Source: Succinivibrionaceae bacterium
Lineage (GTDB): Bacteria; Pseudomonadota; Gammaproteobacteria; Enterobacterales; Succinivibrionaceae
Reading direction: 5' to 3'
DNA length: 59,789 nucleotides
NCBI GenBank assembly: GCA_016284235.1
Contig: JAEEOK010000050.1
Coordinates: forward strand, 1-59,789
In this document: positions 35,707 through 45,438 of the stretch, piece by piece
Position numbering within the stretch: position 1 is the first letter of the stretch
How the letters are laid out: each line of letters opens with the position of its first letter
Position numbers and translations under genes: made by a program
Notes under the pieces: generated by a model
What the model was told of the DNA's origin: nothing
Seen by the model: the letters and a program-made list of their open reading frames with translations, nothing else
The model's database searches: none

Positions 35707-36154
35707 TTACAAACAGATGAATAAATACAGTTAGATTTCAGCCGGAATATAGCCGCAGGCGTTTTTACAAAGCACTGATCATGATCCGCGGAATTAATCT
35801 GATACGGAAACTTTTTTCTGAAACGCACAGGATCCGTTAAATTTCAGATCATGATTTACAAAGATACAGAAAATATATCCTTCATCCCGTCAGACAGCCG
35901 AGACGCCTCCCGCTGAACACTCCGGACAATGTTTTATCCCAGCGAAAAAAATTTTTTAGTGGCTGACAGGCTGACACGATATGTATCTGTATGTCGCAGA
36001 ATAAATCAGTTAAAATGCAGTGAACTTTTCAACAGATGCTCTGCCTACTATTTTTACAGCAGGTATATTTCCGGCATTTTCTGAATCAGGAGTCTTCTGC
36101 AACATTCAGAACTGAACAGCAATGAAACAGGCCGGCAGAACAGAAGGAATAAAA
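35707..36154. other. Gene-free region before dusA
   Basis: About 450 nt, containing a long-range repeat (GATCATGATC near 35778 and CAGATCATGA near 35848) and TTAAAAT near 36011 as a possible -10. Nothing certain. Confidence 0.3.
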
Positions 36155-37135
36155 ATGAATAAATACGCTCCGAACCGTTTTTCGACAGCACCGATGCTTG
36201 ACTGGACAGATCGCCACTGTCTCTACTTCTGGAGACTGATGACAAAACGTGCAATGCTCTACACAGAGATGATTACAACAGGTGCCATCATTTTCAGCAA
36301 AAAAGATATGCTTGAATACAATACAGATGAACTTCCGCTTGCACTGCAGCTCGGCGGCAGCAATCCTTCCGATCTGGCAAAATGTGCAAAACTTGCTGAA
36401 GAAAGAGGCTACAGTGAAATTAATCTGAATGTCGGATGTCCCTCTGATCGTGTCCAGAACGGGGGGTTCGGAGCCGCCCTTATGGCAAGACCTGAACTTG
36501 TTGCAGAATGTTTCAAGGCTATGAAAGATGCAGTTGATATACCGGTTACAATTAAATGCCGCATCGGCATAGACAGTCTTGATACCTATGAATTTCTTGC
36601 AGATTTTGTGGAAACACAGAAAAATGCAGGCTGTGATCACTTGATTATACATGCAAGAAAAGCATGGCTCGACGGTCTCTCACCTAAAGAAAACAGAGAT
36701 ATTCCGCCGCTGGATTACGATAGAGTGTTCAAGATTAAAAATGATTTCCCTGATCTGTTTATCTCCATCAACGGAGGGATCACCACCCTTGCAGACGCGA
36801 ATATGCATCTGAAGCACGTTGACGGAGTGATGATGGGAAGAGCCGCCTACCAGAACCCGTTTGTTCTAAGCAGAGTGGACTCTGAAATTTTCGGAGAAAC
36901 AGAAAATCCGGAACTGACCCGCGACAGTGTAATTGAACGACTTATCCCGTATACTGAGGACTATGTAAAAAAAGGTGGGAAACTGAGTCATATAACGCGT
37001 CATATTCTTGATTTGTATACAGGACTGCCGGGAGCCCGAAGTTTCAGAAGAATACTAAGTCAGGAGGCTGTAAAGCCGGGAGCCGGCATCGAGGTCATAA
37101 AAAAAGCCAGGGCCGCTGTTTCCCCGGCTTGCTAA
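36155..37135 (+). CDS. dusA: tRNA-dihydrouridine(20/20a) synthase
   Basis: FMN-dependent enzyme that reduces uridine 20/20a in the tRNA D loop. APMLDWTDRHCLYF, the catalytic Cys in NLNVGCPSDRVQ, the ARKAWLDGLSPKENR stretch and the MMGRAAYQNPF phosphate-binding segment are characteristic of DusA rather than DusB or DusC. Start at ATG 36155 (AAGGAA nine bases upstream), giving 326 aa. It converges with the activase gene, only 15 bp apart. Confidence 0.95.
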   Translation: MNKYAPNRFSTAPMLDWTDRHCLYFWRLMTKRAMLYTEMITTGAIIFSKKDMLEYNTDELPLALQLGGSNPSDLAKCAKLAEERGYSEINLNVGCPSDRVQNGGFGAALMARPELVAECFKAMKDAVDIPVTIKCRIGIDSLDTYEFLADFVETQKNAGCDHLIIHARKAWLDGLSPKENRDIPPLDYDRVFKIKNDFPDLFISINGGITTLADANMHLKHVDGVMMGRAAYQNPFVLSRVDSEIFGETENPELTRDSVIERLIPYTEDYVKKGGKLSHITRHILDLYTGLPGARSFRRILSQEAVKPGAGIEVIKKARAAVSPAC

Positions 37136-37150
37136 CCGCACAAAATAATT

Positions 37151-40100
37151 CTACTTTGCGTTTGTCAGCATAAGCTTGATGCGGTTTATCTGATTTGTTT
37201 CACTGGTTCCCGGATCGTAGTCAAGCGCCGTAATATTCGCATCAGGATAGCGTCTGCGGAAAGTTTTTATAAGTCCCTTGCCGGTAATATGATTCGGCAG
37301 ACATCCAAACGGCTGTATGCAGAGGATATTCTTTATCCCCTGATCAAGCATATGCGCCATTTCCGCAGCCAGGAGCCATCCCTCACCCGACTGATGGCCC
37401 AGAGACACGATACCATTAACCTCCCACCGAAGTTCGCTGAGTTTCACAGGGGCATCAAAATGTCTGCTTGCACGCAGCGCCATACGCTGGGAAAGAGAAA
37501 GGAACTCAACCAGTCTTATGGCAAATTTTGCTATTCTGCTGTTTTTCCTGCTTCCGTCAAGATACTGATAATTAAACACGTGATCATACATGCAGTAGAG
37601 GAAAAAGGTCAGAATATCTGTAGACACAACCTCACAGTTTTCGGAACGGATCAGATCTGCCACATGATGATTGGCATCCGGATGATATTTCAGAAGTATT
37701 TCACCCACAATGCCAACGCGCGGACGCCGCTCCTCGGTGACCAGTTCAATCCGATCAAAATCCCTGACCATTTTCCAGACATTGATATTAAAACGTACAA
37801 GACTAGGTGAACGAAGATTGTCCTTTATCCTTTCCGCCCACTTTTTTTCCATTGCCCTGACAGATCCGGGAATTTTCTCGTAAGGCTCCATGCGGTTGAT
37901 CATTCTTGCAAGCATATCACCATACTGCATACCGATGAGGACTCTCTTTATCATAAGTCTGGACAGTTTAAAACCGGGACTGTTGGGATCAACATTGGTC
38001 GATATAGGAATAATAGGAATGTATCCCATTCCGGAATCATTAAGAGCCTTTCGAAGAAATCCCACATAATTTGTAGCTCTGCATCCTCCGCCGGTCTGTG
38101 AAATCAGTAACGCAACACGATGAAGATCATAATCACCGGACTGCAGAGCCTGAATAAGCTGACCTACAACTGCTATGGCAGGAAAGCAGGCATCATTGTT
38201 GACAAATCTTATTCCTGTCTCCACCGCATTATGATCAAATGAAGGAAGAAGTCTAACTTTGTATCCCTCGGCCTCAAAAGCAGTTTCCATAAACTGAAAA
38301 TGAACCGGAGACATCTGAGGTACCAGCAGAGTGTGGGTTTTCTTCATATCCTCCGTAAATTTCGGAATCTGGTCAGTCTGCTCGCTTTCTGTCTGGCCTT
38401 CTCCTTTCAGTAGTCTTTCCTTCATTGCAGCGATCAGGGAGCGGACTCTTATGCGTGCCGGCCCTAGATTCATACCCTCGTCAATCTTTATCTGAGCATA
38501 AAGACGGTGGTTGCGTTCAAGTATTTCCTCCATCTGATCCGATGTCACAGCATCAAGTCCGCAGCCGAAAGAAACAAGCTGAAGAACAGAAATATTATTG
38601 TCATAGGCTGAAAGGAGATCTCCCGCCCTGTACATCCGGGAATGATATGCCCACTGATTAACCACTCTCAAATATCCGGGATCATCAACCAGATGTGAAA
38701 CAGAATCTGCAGTCAGAACCACAGTGCCGGTTGAAGCAATAAAATCGGCTATGCCGTGATGAATTTCAGGATCTGTATGATATGGATGCCCGGCCAGTAT
38801 AATTCCAAGATGTCCGGTTGCCTTCAGGTCCCTGAGAGCCTGCTCTCCTGCATTTCTTATATCACGACGGAAGGCTTCAAGCTCCTCAAAACCGGCTTTT
38901 ACAGCAGCCTGGATTTCATTTTTCGGGATTGATGAAAAAAGCGGGATCCTGGCGAGACGTGCAGGAAGAACGGACTCGTCAACAGGAAGAAAATCATAAA
39001 TAAAATTAATTTTTTCATCTTCAACTGCGCTGATGTTCTTGGCAAGAAGTTCAGGGTATCCTGCTACAACAGGACAGTTAAAATCACCGGCAGATGAACC
39101 TTCACCTATTTTTTCATGAGAGATGCAGGGCATAAAAATATTTTTTACACCCTTTTCTATCAGAGAAATAATATGACCGTGGGCCAGCTTTGCCGGATAG
39201 CAGACTGACTGTGACGGGATTGAATCATACCCGCTGTAGAAAAGTTTTTTAGTGGAGGCATCCGACAGGATCACTCTGAAACCGAGATTTGTAAAAACAG
39301 TAAACCAGAGCGGATAATTCTCATAAATATTAAGAGCTCTGGGAATGCCTATCTCACCTCTGACAGCCTCGTCCGGCTCTAAGGGTCGGTAATCATCAAA
39401 AAGTCTTTTTTCACGGAACGAAAAGAGATTCAGTGCCGACGGATTTCTGTGATCACCGCCCTTTTCGCAGCGGTTGCCGGTAATAAAGCGTCTGTGATCA
39501 GAAAATTTTGAGACAGTAAGAAGACAGGAATTACTGCACCTTCCGCATCTTACCGTAGCTGTTCTGACGCTGAAGGATGCGATTTCATCCAGAGTCAGAA
39601 GTGATGATCTGCAGCGTTCATCAGCGCGATCCCTTGCGATCAGAGCGGCTCCGAAAGCTCCCATAAGTCCTGAAATTTCGGGACGAATAACGGATATACC
39701 GAGATGATTTTCAAGAACCCGCAGGAGTGTATCATTAAGAAAGGCGCCGCCCTGCACCACGACATGACTTCCAAGAAGCGAAGGATCAGTCAGTTTCATA
39801 ACCTTGTAGCAGGCATTCCGGATGACAGAATATGATAGACCAGCTGCAATATCAGCCACCTCAACACCTTCCTTCTGAGCCTCCTTGACCTTTGAATTCA
39901 TAAAGACAGTGCAGCGGGTGCCAAGATCAACAGGAGCCTTCGCAAAGAGTGCCTTACTGATAAAATCCTTCAGTGACATATTCAAAGAGCCGGCGAAATT
40001 TTCTATAAATGATCCGCATCCGGCCGAACATGCCTCATTAAGCTGGATCCGGTGAATTGCACCGTTTTTAATCTGCAGACACTTGATATCCTGGCCGCCG

Positions 40101-41380
40101 ATATCCATAATAAAAGAAACTTCAGGATCAAAAAATCTTGCAGCTGTAAAATGAGCAACCGTTTCAACCTCATCATGATCAAGATGGAGAGCTGCCGTAA
40201 GAAGTGCGCTCCCGTAGCCGGTGGCGGCTCCGCCGGCTATTGTAAGATCTGCCGGCTTGGTCTCATATATCTCCTTCAATATGTTCAGCGCCGCATGAAG
40301 CGGATTTCCCTTGTTGGATCCGTAATATTCATAAAGAAGTTCTCCGCTGTCGGAAATAAGACAGGCCTTGATTGTGGTTGAACCGCTGTCTATACCGAGC
40401 CATGCCCTGCCATGAAACCTGCTGAGAGGCTGGCGTACTACTGAAGCATTTTTATGCTGCTGCTGAAACTTCCTGTACTCCTGCTGATCAGTAAACAGCG
40501 GAGGAAGTCTGATGATGCTGTCAGATCCTTTTTCCGACTTTAGAATTTTCGTAACTGCACCGATATCATCAGCTCCGGGATTGCATTCCTTAAGCATCAT
40601 TGCTGTGCCGATTGCAACAAAATACTGCCCGTCATCAGGAAAAACAGCATCTGTAAGTTTCTTGAGAGTCTCCGTGAAAAGCCGCCTCAGAGCCGGCAGG
40701 AAATAAATAGGGCCGCCAAGGAAAACGACCTTTCCCTCGATGGTTCTGTCCCTGGCGAGTCCGCTTATCGTCTGATTTACGACAGCCTGGAGAATCGATG
40801 CAGCAATATCCTCCTTCGGGCAGCCGTCATTGATAAGCGGCATAATGTCTGTTTTGGCGAAAACGCCGCATCTTGAAGCAATCGGATAAACAGATTTATG
40901 GTTGAGAGCAAGTTCGTTAAGCCCGGCAGCATCAGTTCTTAAAAAAGACGCCATTTGATCTATAAATGCCCCCGTACCGCCGGCACATGTTTCATTCATG
41001 CGCTGATCCAGACTTGCCCCCATAAAAGTCAGCTTTGCATCCTCTCCGCCGAGCTCAATTACGGCATCCGCATCCGGATAACGTTCCTTAATAACATGAT
41101 TACAGGCAATTACCTCCTGAAAAAAACGTATTCCGGCGTCTTTAGAAAGAGACAGAGCACCGGATCCGGTAAATCCAAGAGCTATATCATAATCAGCAAA
41201 CCGATTATGAATATCCTCCAGCAGAACCGCCGCGGTTTCTCTGACCCGGGAAAAATGCCGCTGATAGTTACGGTACAAAATTTCTCCTGAGACAGACAAA
41301 ACAACAGCCTTCACCGTAGTTGATCCAACATCAAATCCGGCAAAGACTGAGGCGAGTTTTTCAGATTCAATATTCTGCAC
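37151..41380 (-). CDS. Giant CoA-dehydratase activase-like protein (two BcrAD/BadFG domains)
   Basis: About 1,409 aa. Two ASKHA-type ATPase domains of the 2-hydroxyacyl-CoA dehydratase activator family open the protein: GFDVGSTTVKAVV and GIDSGSTTIKACL. Each has its Fe-S cysteine motif (ETCAGGTGAF, EACSAGCGSF). A DUF2229-like segment follows, with a cysteine cluster around CGRCSNSC, and then a dehydratase-subunit-like C-terminal half. Such fusions are common in anaerobes and their substrate is unknown. The start is uncertain: GTG 41380 has GGAG six bases upstream, ATG 41395 and ATG 41503 lack ribosome sites. It follows the lipoprotein gene on the same strand. Confidence 0.85.
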   Translation of the reverse strand: MQNIESEKLASVFAGFDVGSTTVKAVVLSVSGEILYRNYQRHFSRVRETAAVLLEDIHNRFADYDIALGFTGSGALSLSKDAGIRFFQEVIACNHVIKERYPDADAVIELGGEDAKLTFMGASLDQRMNETCAGGTGAFIDQMASFLRTDAAGLNELALNHKSVYPIASRCGVFAKTDIMPLINDGCPKEDIAASILQAVVNQTISGLARDRTIEGKVVFLGGPIYFLPALRRLFTETLKKLTDAVFPDDGQYFVAIGTAMMLKECNPGADDIGAVTKILKSEKGSDSIIRLPPLFTDQQEYRKFQQQHKNASVVRQPLSRFHGRAWLGIDSGSTTIKACLISDSGELLYEYYGSNKGNPLHAALNILKEIYETKPADLTIAGGAATGYGSALLTAALHLDHDEVETVAHFTAARFFDPEVSFIMDIGGQDIKCLQIKNGAIHRIQLNEACSAGCGSFIENFAGSLNMSLKDFISKALFAKAPVDLGTRCTVFMNSKVKEAQKEGVEVADIAAGLSYSVIRNACYKVMKLTDPSLLGSHVVVQGGAFLNDTLLRVLENHLGISVIRPEISGLMGAFGAALIARDRADERCRSSLLTLDEIASFSVRTATVRCGRCSNSCLLTVSKFSDHRRFITGNRCEKGGDHRNPSALNLFSFREKRLFDDYRPLEPDEAVRGEIGIPRALNIYENYPLWFTVFTNLGFRVILSDASTKKLFYSGYDSIPSQSVCYPAKLAHGHIISLIEKGVKNIFMPCISHEKIGEGSSAGDFNCPVVAGYPELLAKNISAVEDEKINFIYDFLPVDESVLPARLARIPLFSSIPKNEIQAAVKAGFEELEAFRRDIRNAGEQALRDLKATGHLGIILAGHPYHTDPEIHHGIADFIASTGTVVLTADSVSHLVDDPGYLRVVNQWAYHSRMYRAGDLLSAYDNNISVLQLVSFGCGLDAVTSDQMEEILERNHRLYAQIKIDEGMNLGPARIRVRSLIAAMKERLLKGEGQTESEQTDQIPKFTEDMKKTHTLLVPQMSPVHFQFMETAFEAEGYKVRLLPSFDHNAVETGIRFVNNDACFPAIAVVGQLIQALQSGDYDLHRVALLISQTGGGCRATNYVGFLRKALNDSGMGYIPIIPISTNVDPNSPGFKLSRLMIKRVLIGMQYGDMLARMINRMEPYEKIPGSVRAMEKKWAERIKDNLRSPSLVRFNINVWKMVRDFDRIELVTEERRPRVGIVGEILLKYHPDANHHVADLIRSENCEVVSTDILTFFLYCMYDHVFNYQYLDGSRKNSRIAKFAIRLVEFLSLSQRMALRASRHFDAPVKLSELRWEVNGIVSLGHQSGEGWLLAAEMAHMLDQGIKNILCIQPFGCLPNHITGKGLIKTFRRRYPDANITALDYDPGTSETNQINRIKLMLTNAK

Positions 41381-41522
41381 AATGGTCTCCTGCATCAAAT
41401 ACACATAATTCCCGAAGTCTATGTTCTGCACGACAGAGCAATAAGTCAAATAAACAAAAATCCGCACCCCGATGCCTAGCTGCAACGAAGAGCGGAAAAG
41501 CATAGTTTGTTAACTCATTAAA

Positions 41523-42089
41523 TCACTCTACCTTCGGCAGACGCATAGTTAACTGTTCAATAAGCTGTCTTGCAGCAAACTGCCGCTGTGATGCAGTTGC
41601 AATCGGAAAATCGCTGTATGCTTCAATCAGTCCCTCCCAGACAACCTTGTTGGTAAGACGATCCAGTACAGAAATACCGACACTGCCCTTCTGCTGAGCC
41701 TTAACGCCCACATCAATGTTGGAGAACAACTTTGAAGCATCATCTCCTTCACCCATAAGAGTGGTGGTAATCAGATAATCAGCCTCTGATTCAGACTCCA
41801 CATATTTCATACCGAGAGTCTCAAATCTCTGCACTGTAGCTTCACCGATGGATCTTGACCAGACTCCCTTGGAATCAGTTCCGTTGCTGCCGCCGAGTTT
41901 ATAGGCGAACTTTATCGGACTGAACGGCCATGAATCAATGGAATTGGCTGCAACAGTCATGGCAAGTGAAGGATTATAGTCAGCAGTCGCACCGCTCTCA
42001 TCAGATACTGATGACGGAGTTGATGCACAGCCCGCCAGAACCGATGCAAAGAAAGCCGCGGCAAGCAGTTTTGTCATTGAAGACTTCAT
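41523..42089 (-). CDS. DUF4136-like outer membrane lipoprotein
   Basis: 188 aa. Signal peptide with lipobox LAGC (C21) followed by a Ser/Thr-rich stretch, then a globular domain with SEADYLITTTLMG and NKVVWEGLIEAYSDF, resembling DUF4136 lipoproteins. The +2 residue after the Cys is Ala, so sorting to the outer membrane is expected. It starts 16 bp after ettA. Function unknown. Confidence 0.8.
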   Translation of the reverse strand: MKSSMTKLLAAAFFASVLAGCASTPSSVSDESGATADYNPSLAMTVAANSIDSWPFSPIKFAYKLGGSNGTDSKGVWSRSIGEATVQRFETLGMKYVESESEADYLITTTLMGEGDDASKLFSNIDVGVKAQQKGSVGISVLDRLTNKVVWEGLIEAYSDFPIATASQRQFAARQLIEQLTMRLPKVE

Positions 42090-42105
42090 CTTAAAAATAA
42101 CTCCC

Positions 42106-43770
42106 TTAATTAATTTTTACATATTTTGAACGCTTCGGTTTGACCGAATCCTCACCGAACGTCTTAACCTTCCAGTCCTCGTATTCAGAGAAATTACCTT
42201 CAAAGAAGGTTATCCTGCCGTTGTCCTGATAATCAAGGATGTGGGTAGCAATACGATCCAGGAACCAGCGGTCATGAGAAATAACCATGGCACTGCCAGG
42301 AAATTCAAGAAGAGCGTTTTCCAGCGCACGGAGCGTTTCAACGTCAAGATCATTTGTTGGCTCATCAAGCAAAAGAACATTGCCGCCCGCCTGGAGAAGT
42401 TTTGCAAGATGCAGACGTCCTCTTTCTCCACCTGAGAGATTGCCGACAATCTTCTGCTGATCGGTTCCTCTGAAATTAAACTTTCCAATGTAGGAACGGC
42501 TCTGAATTTCATAATTACCGATCTTGATAATATCCCTTCCCTGAGCGACCTCTTCGAAAACAGTCTTGCTGTTGTCCATATGATCCCTAAACTGTTCAAC
42601 CGCGGCAAGCACGACGGTATCACCAAGTTCAACCGTACCGCTGTCCGGTGTTTCCTGACCGGTCAGCATTCTGAACAGAGTGGATTTGCCTGCGCCGTTC
42701 GGACCGATAATACCGACAATGGCACCCTTAGGCACGGTAAAGCTGAGATCATCTATCAGCTTGCGATCACCGTAACCCTTGCACAGATTCTTCACCTCGA
42801 TAACCTTGTCACCGAGACGAGGTCCGGCAGGTATGTACAGTTCGTTGGTTTCATTACGTTTCTGGTATTCAACATTGTTGAGTTCCTCGAACCTTGCCAG
42901 ACGCGCCTTGTTCTTGGCATGCCTTCCCTTTGGATTCTGCCGTACCCACTCAAGTTCCTTCTCAATGGATTTTTTTCTGGCTGACTCGGTATTGGCTTCA
43001 ATTCTCAGACGGTTTTCCTTCTGCTCAAGCCAGCTTGAATAATTTCCCTCCCACGGTATACCTTCACCGCGATCAAGTTCAAGTATCCATCCTGCAACAT
43101 TGTCAAGGAAATAGCGATCATGAGTAACCGCCACCACTGTTCCCTCATAATCGTGAAGGAAGTGCTCAAGCCATGCCACAGATTCGGCATCAAGATGGTT
43201 TGTTGGTTCATCAAGAAGGAGCATATCGGGCTTCTCAAGCAGAAGTCTGCATATGGCAACTCGTCTGCGTTCACCGCCGGACAGATTTTTTATTTTTGCA
43301 TCCCAGTCAGGAAGACGAAGAGCCTCTGCAGCCACATCCATCTGATTGGAGATGTTGTGACCGTCTGCAGCTTCAATTTTAGCCTCCAAATCAGCCTGCT
43401 CCCGGGCCAGCTTGTCAAAATCGGCATCAGGCTCCGCATAGGCGGCATAAACCTCATCAAGACGTTTCAGTGCTGCCGTAATTTCACCGAATGCCTCCTC
43501 CACGGTTTCACGCACTGATTTTTCCGGATCAAATGCAGGCTCCTGAGGAAGATATCCGATTTTGATTCCCGGATACGGAACAGCCTCTCCTTCTATTTCC
43601 TTATCCAGACCGGCCATTATTTTTATCAGTGTGGATTTTCCGGCACCATTAAGACCTAAAACACCGATTTTTGCACCCGGATAAAAGGAAAGAGAAATAT
43701 TCTTAAGAATCTGTCGTTTGGGAGGTACTATCTTCCCGACACGGTTCATAGTATAAATAAACTGTGGCAT
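42106..43770 (-). CDS. ettA: Energy-dependent translational throttle protein EttA (ABC-F)
   Basis: Cytosolic ABC-F ATPase that binds the ribosomal E site and gates the first peptide bond according to energy charge. 554 aa against 555 in E. coli. Two ATPase cassettes: Walker A GLNGAGKST (39-47) and GPNGAGKST, two LSGGER signatures and two LLDEPTNHLD-like Walker B motifs. The MPQFIYTMNRVGKIVPPKR start is the EttA signature. Convergence of the domain order and the arm-like linker supports EttA over Uup or YheS. Confidence 0.97.
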   Translation of the reverse strand: MPQFIYTMNRVGKIVPPKRQILKNISLSFYPGAKIGVLGLNGAGKSTLIKIMAGLDKEIEGEAVPYPGIKIGYLPQEPAFDPEKSVRETVEEAFGEITAALKRLDEVYAAYAEPDADFDKLAREQADLEAKIEAADGHNISNQMDVAAEALRLPDWDAKIKNLSGGERRRVAICRLLLEKPDMLLLDEPTNHLDAESVAWLEHFLHDYEGTVVAVTHDRYFLDNVAGWILELDRGEGIPWEGNYSSWLEQKENRLRIEANTESARKKSIEKELEWVRQNPKGRHAKNKARLARFEELNNVEYQKRNETNELYIPAGPRLGDKVIEVKNLCKGYGDRKLIDDLSFTVPKGAIVGIIGPNGAGKSTLFRMLTGQETPDSGTVELGDTVVLAAVEQFRDHMDNSKTVFEEVAQGRDIIKIGNYEIQSRSYIGKFNFRGTDQQKIVGNLSGGERGRLHLAKLLQAGGNVLLLDEPTNDLDVETLRALENALLEFPGSAMVISHDRWFLDRIATHILDYQDNGRITFFEGNFSEYEDWKVKTFGEDSVKPKRSKYVKIN

Positions 43771-44357
43771 AGGTTCCTTTAAAAAAACTCATCAAAACAG
43801 AAAAGATACATCAAATTTACAACGCGCAGATCTGAAGCAGTACAGGGGGATCATAACCTGAATTATCCGCCAAACAATCTGCTAATCATAATGTTTCTTA
43901 CACTACTGCAAGTAGTATAGAAGGCTGGATTTCATCAGCTGCCGGAAATCATAAAAAAGCATTCATACTCCGGAAATAATGCTGAGAAAACAATTCCACT
44001 AGTTTATTTTATTTCAGCATTGTTATCAAGAAAATGACATCTACATATTATTAGACTGACCTGATGTCTGAAAGAAAAAACACCCCTAAAAATCACATCA
44101 TGCACCGGGACTGTCTTGTAAGGACATGCAACACCAAAGCTTTTAATCGCATACAAAAAAAATCAGCGTCATAGTGCAGATTCTGTTAACCAGGGCTCAC
44201 AGACATACCGTGCTGAAATTTAACAGTCTCAGAATTTTCCGGTCACTCAAAATTTTGCATTTTTGCATAATCTTATTAATTATTACTACAAGCAGCTTGT
44301 TTATAGGTTATAATTGAAGCGTTCGGTTTTATCATCAAGGCGGAAAAGGATTTCCTC
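43771..44357. other. Intergenic region between divergent ettA and a small gene
   Basis: 587 nt. A perfect TATAAT at 44309-44314, with a poor -35, probably drives the small gene at 44358. The ettA promoter should lie near 43790-43850 on the lower strand but is not clear. Nothing else seen. Confidence 0.4.
44309..44314 (+). promoter_or_regulatory. -10 box of the small gene at 44358
   Basis: TATAAT preceded by TTTATAGGT; no strong -35. The start of transcription would be about 44321, 37 nt before the ATG. Confidence 0.4.
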
Positions 44358-44627
44358 ATGTTTTATAAATTATTTGTATTTATCGTTATTATGATAATTC
44401 TTTATGGTGTCTCCGACGTAAAGATACAGACTTCTCTGTATAAAACCGAGGATAATGTCATCATAATCCAGTTCCCTAAGGCAGAATGGCGCGATGAGCC
44501 TATTTTCTATATGCACTGCCAGGAGCGAACAGAGGAGGAAAAAAAATCAGGCAACGAAAAAGCTTGCCGTTTTCACCGCGAAGCCGGGGACGGACAGGAG
44601 AAACTGGAACACTTCCAGGGTTTTTAA
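44358..44627 (+). CDS. Small membrane-anchored protein of unknown function
   Basis: 89 aa with one N-terminal hydrophobic helix (residues 3-18, which could also be a signal anchor) and a charged C-terminal part rich in Glu and Lys, with two Cys. I do not recognise a family. Support for a real gene: AAAAGGA eight bases upstream, a -10 box at the right distance, and its own terminator 24 bp after the stop. Confidence 0.6.
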   Translation: MFYKLFVFIVIMIILYGVSDVKIQTSLYKTEDNVIIIQFPKAEWRDEPIFYMHCQERTEEEKKSGNEKACRFHREAGDGQEKLEHFQGF

Positions 44628-44651
44628 AACTGCACCTGCGTAAAGACTAAT

Positions 44652-44680
44652 TCCGGATAAGTGTAATTATCCGGATTTTT
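44652..44680 (+). terminator. Terminator after the small membrane-protein gene
   Basis: TCCGGATAA, loop GTGTAA, TTATCCGGA, then TTTTT. Perfect 9-bp stem. Confidence 0.85.
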
Positions 44681-45438
44681 CTTTTTCACTTGCAGCCATC
44701 TTCATATTCTGCGTTTTTCCGGATCTGAGTTTGAATTAACTTTCGGGAGCTGACAGAGAGCTGCATGACAAAAGACGTTTTTTAGCTCCCTGCTCATGAA
44801 CTGTATCTGATCTGAATTTTTAGGATCAGAAGTCGGTGTTTTTCTGATCCCTGTGTAACAGGCGGCAGAAATTCAGATAATTTTTTAACACAGACCTTTT
44901 TACCGATAATACGCATCATCCTTCTGCTAAGAATATTCTGCAGCACACCTTCCTGCATCGCACGGCAGAATAGCCATCTATGAATCAGTCCCGCAATCAG
45001 AATTCATCGTAAATTTTGGTGATGTATTCATAAAAGCGTGATTTCATCACTTAAAGAATCTGTTGCTTTCAGATATGGAGCAAATTTGAAACTCTAAAAA
45101 ACGTAATGCAATTCATAAAAAGTCTCTCCAAAGAAATCTTTCAAATCAGGATATGATTTAAAACTGCAGATCAATTCCAGACATTGCACATAAAAAGCAG
45201 AATCGGCGAACAATTAAACACACCCATAAATAACCAGTTTCATCAAAATTACAGATCTGCTGCATATGCGCTTAATATCAAATAACAGTTCAAGAATTCT
45301 TGACGTAACATAAAAAAAATTTGATTATGAAACTCAAGTATGTTCGCCGTACCGCGCTATCTCTTTTCTGCTGACAGCATGTTACACGACACAAAAACGA
45401 GAAGTCAAAGATTAACCATTTATTCTACGGGATTACCT
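44681..45438. other. Gene-free region before the alcohol dehydrogenase
   Basis: About 760 nt. A 9-bp inverted repeat GGATCAGAA/TTCTGATCC (44823-44850) has no T run. The promoter of the following gene is at 45300-45328. The rest is AT-rich and unremarkable. Confidence 0.4.
45300..45328 (+). promoter_or_regulatory. Promoter of the alcohol dehydrogenase gene
   Basis: TTGACG (45300-45305), 17-bp spacer, GATTAT (45323-45328). The start of transcription would be near 45335, about 104 nt before the chosen ATG. The in-frame ATG at 45340 is thus unlikely to be used. Confidence 0.5.
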
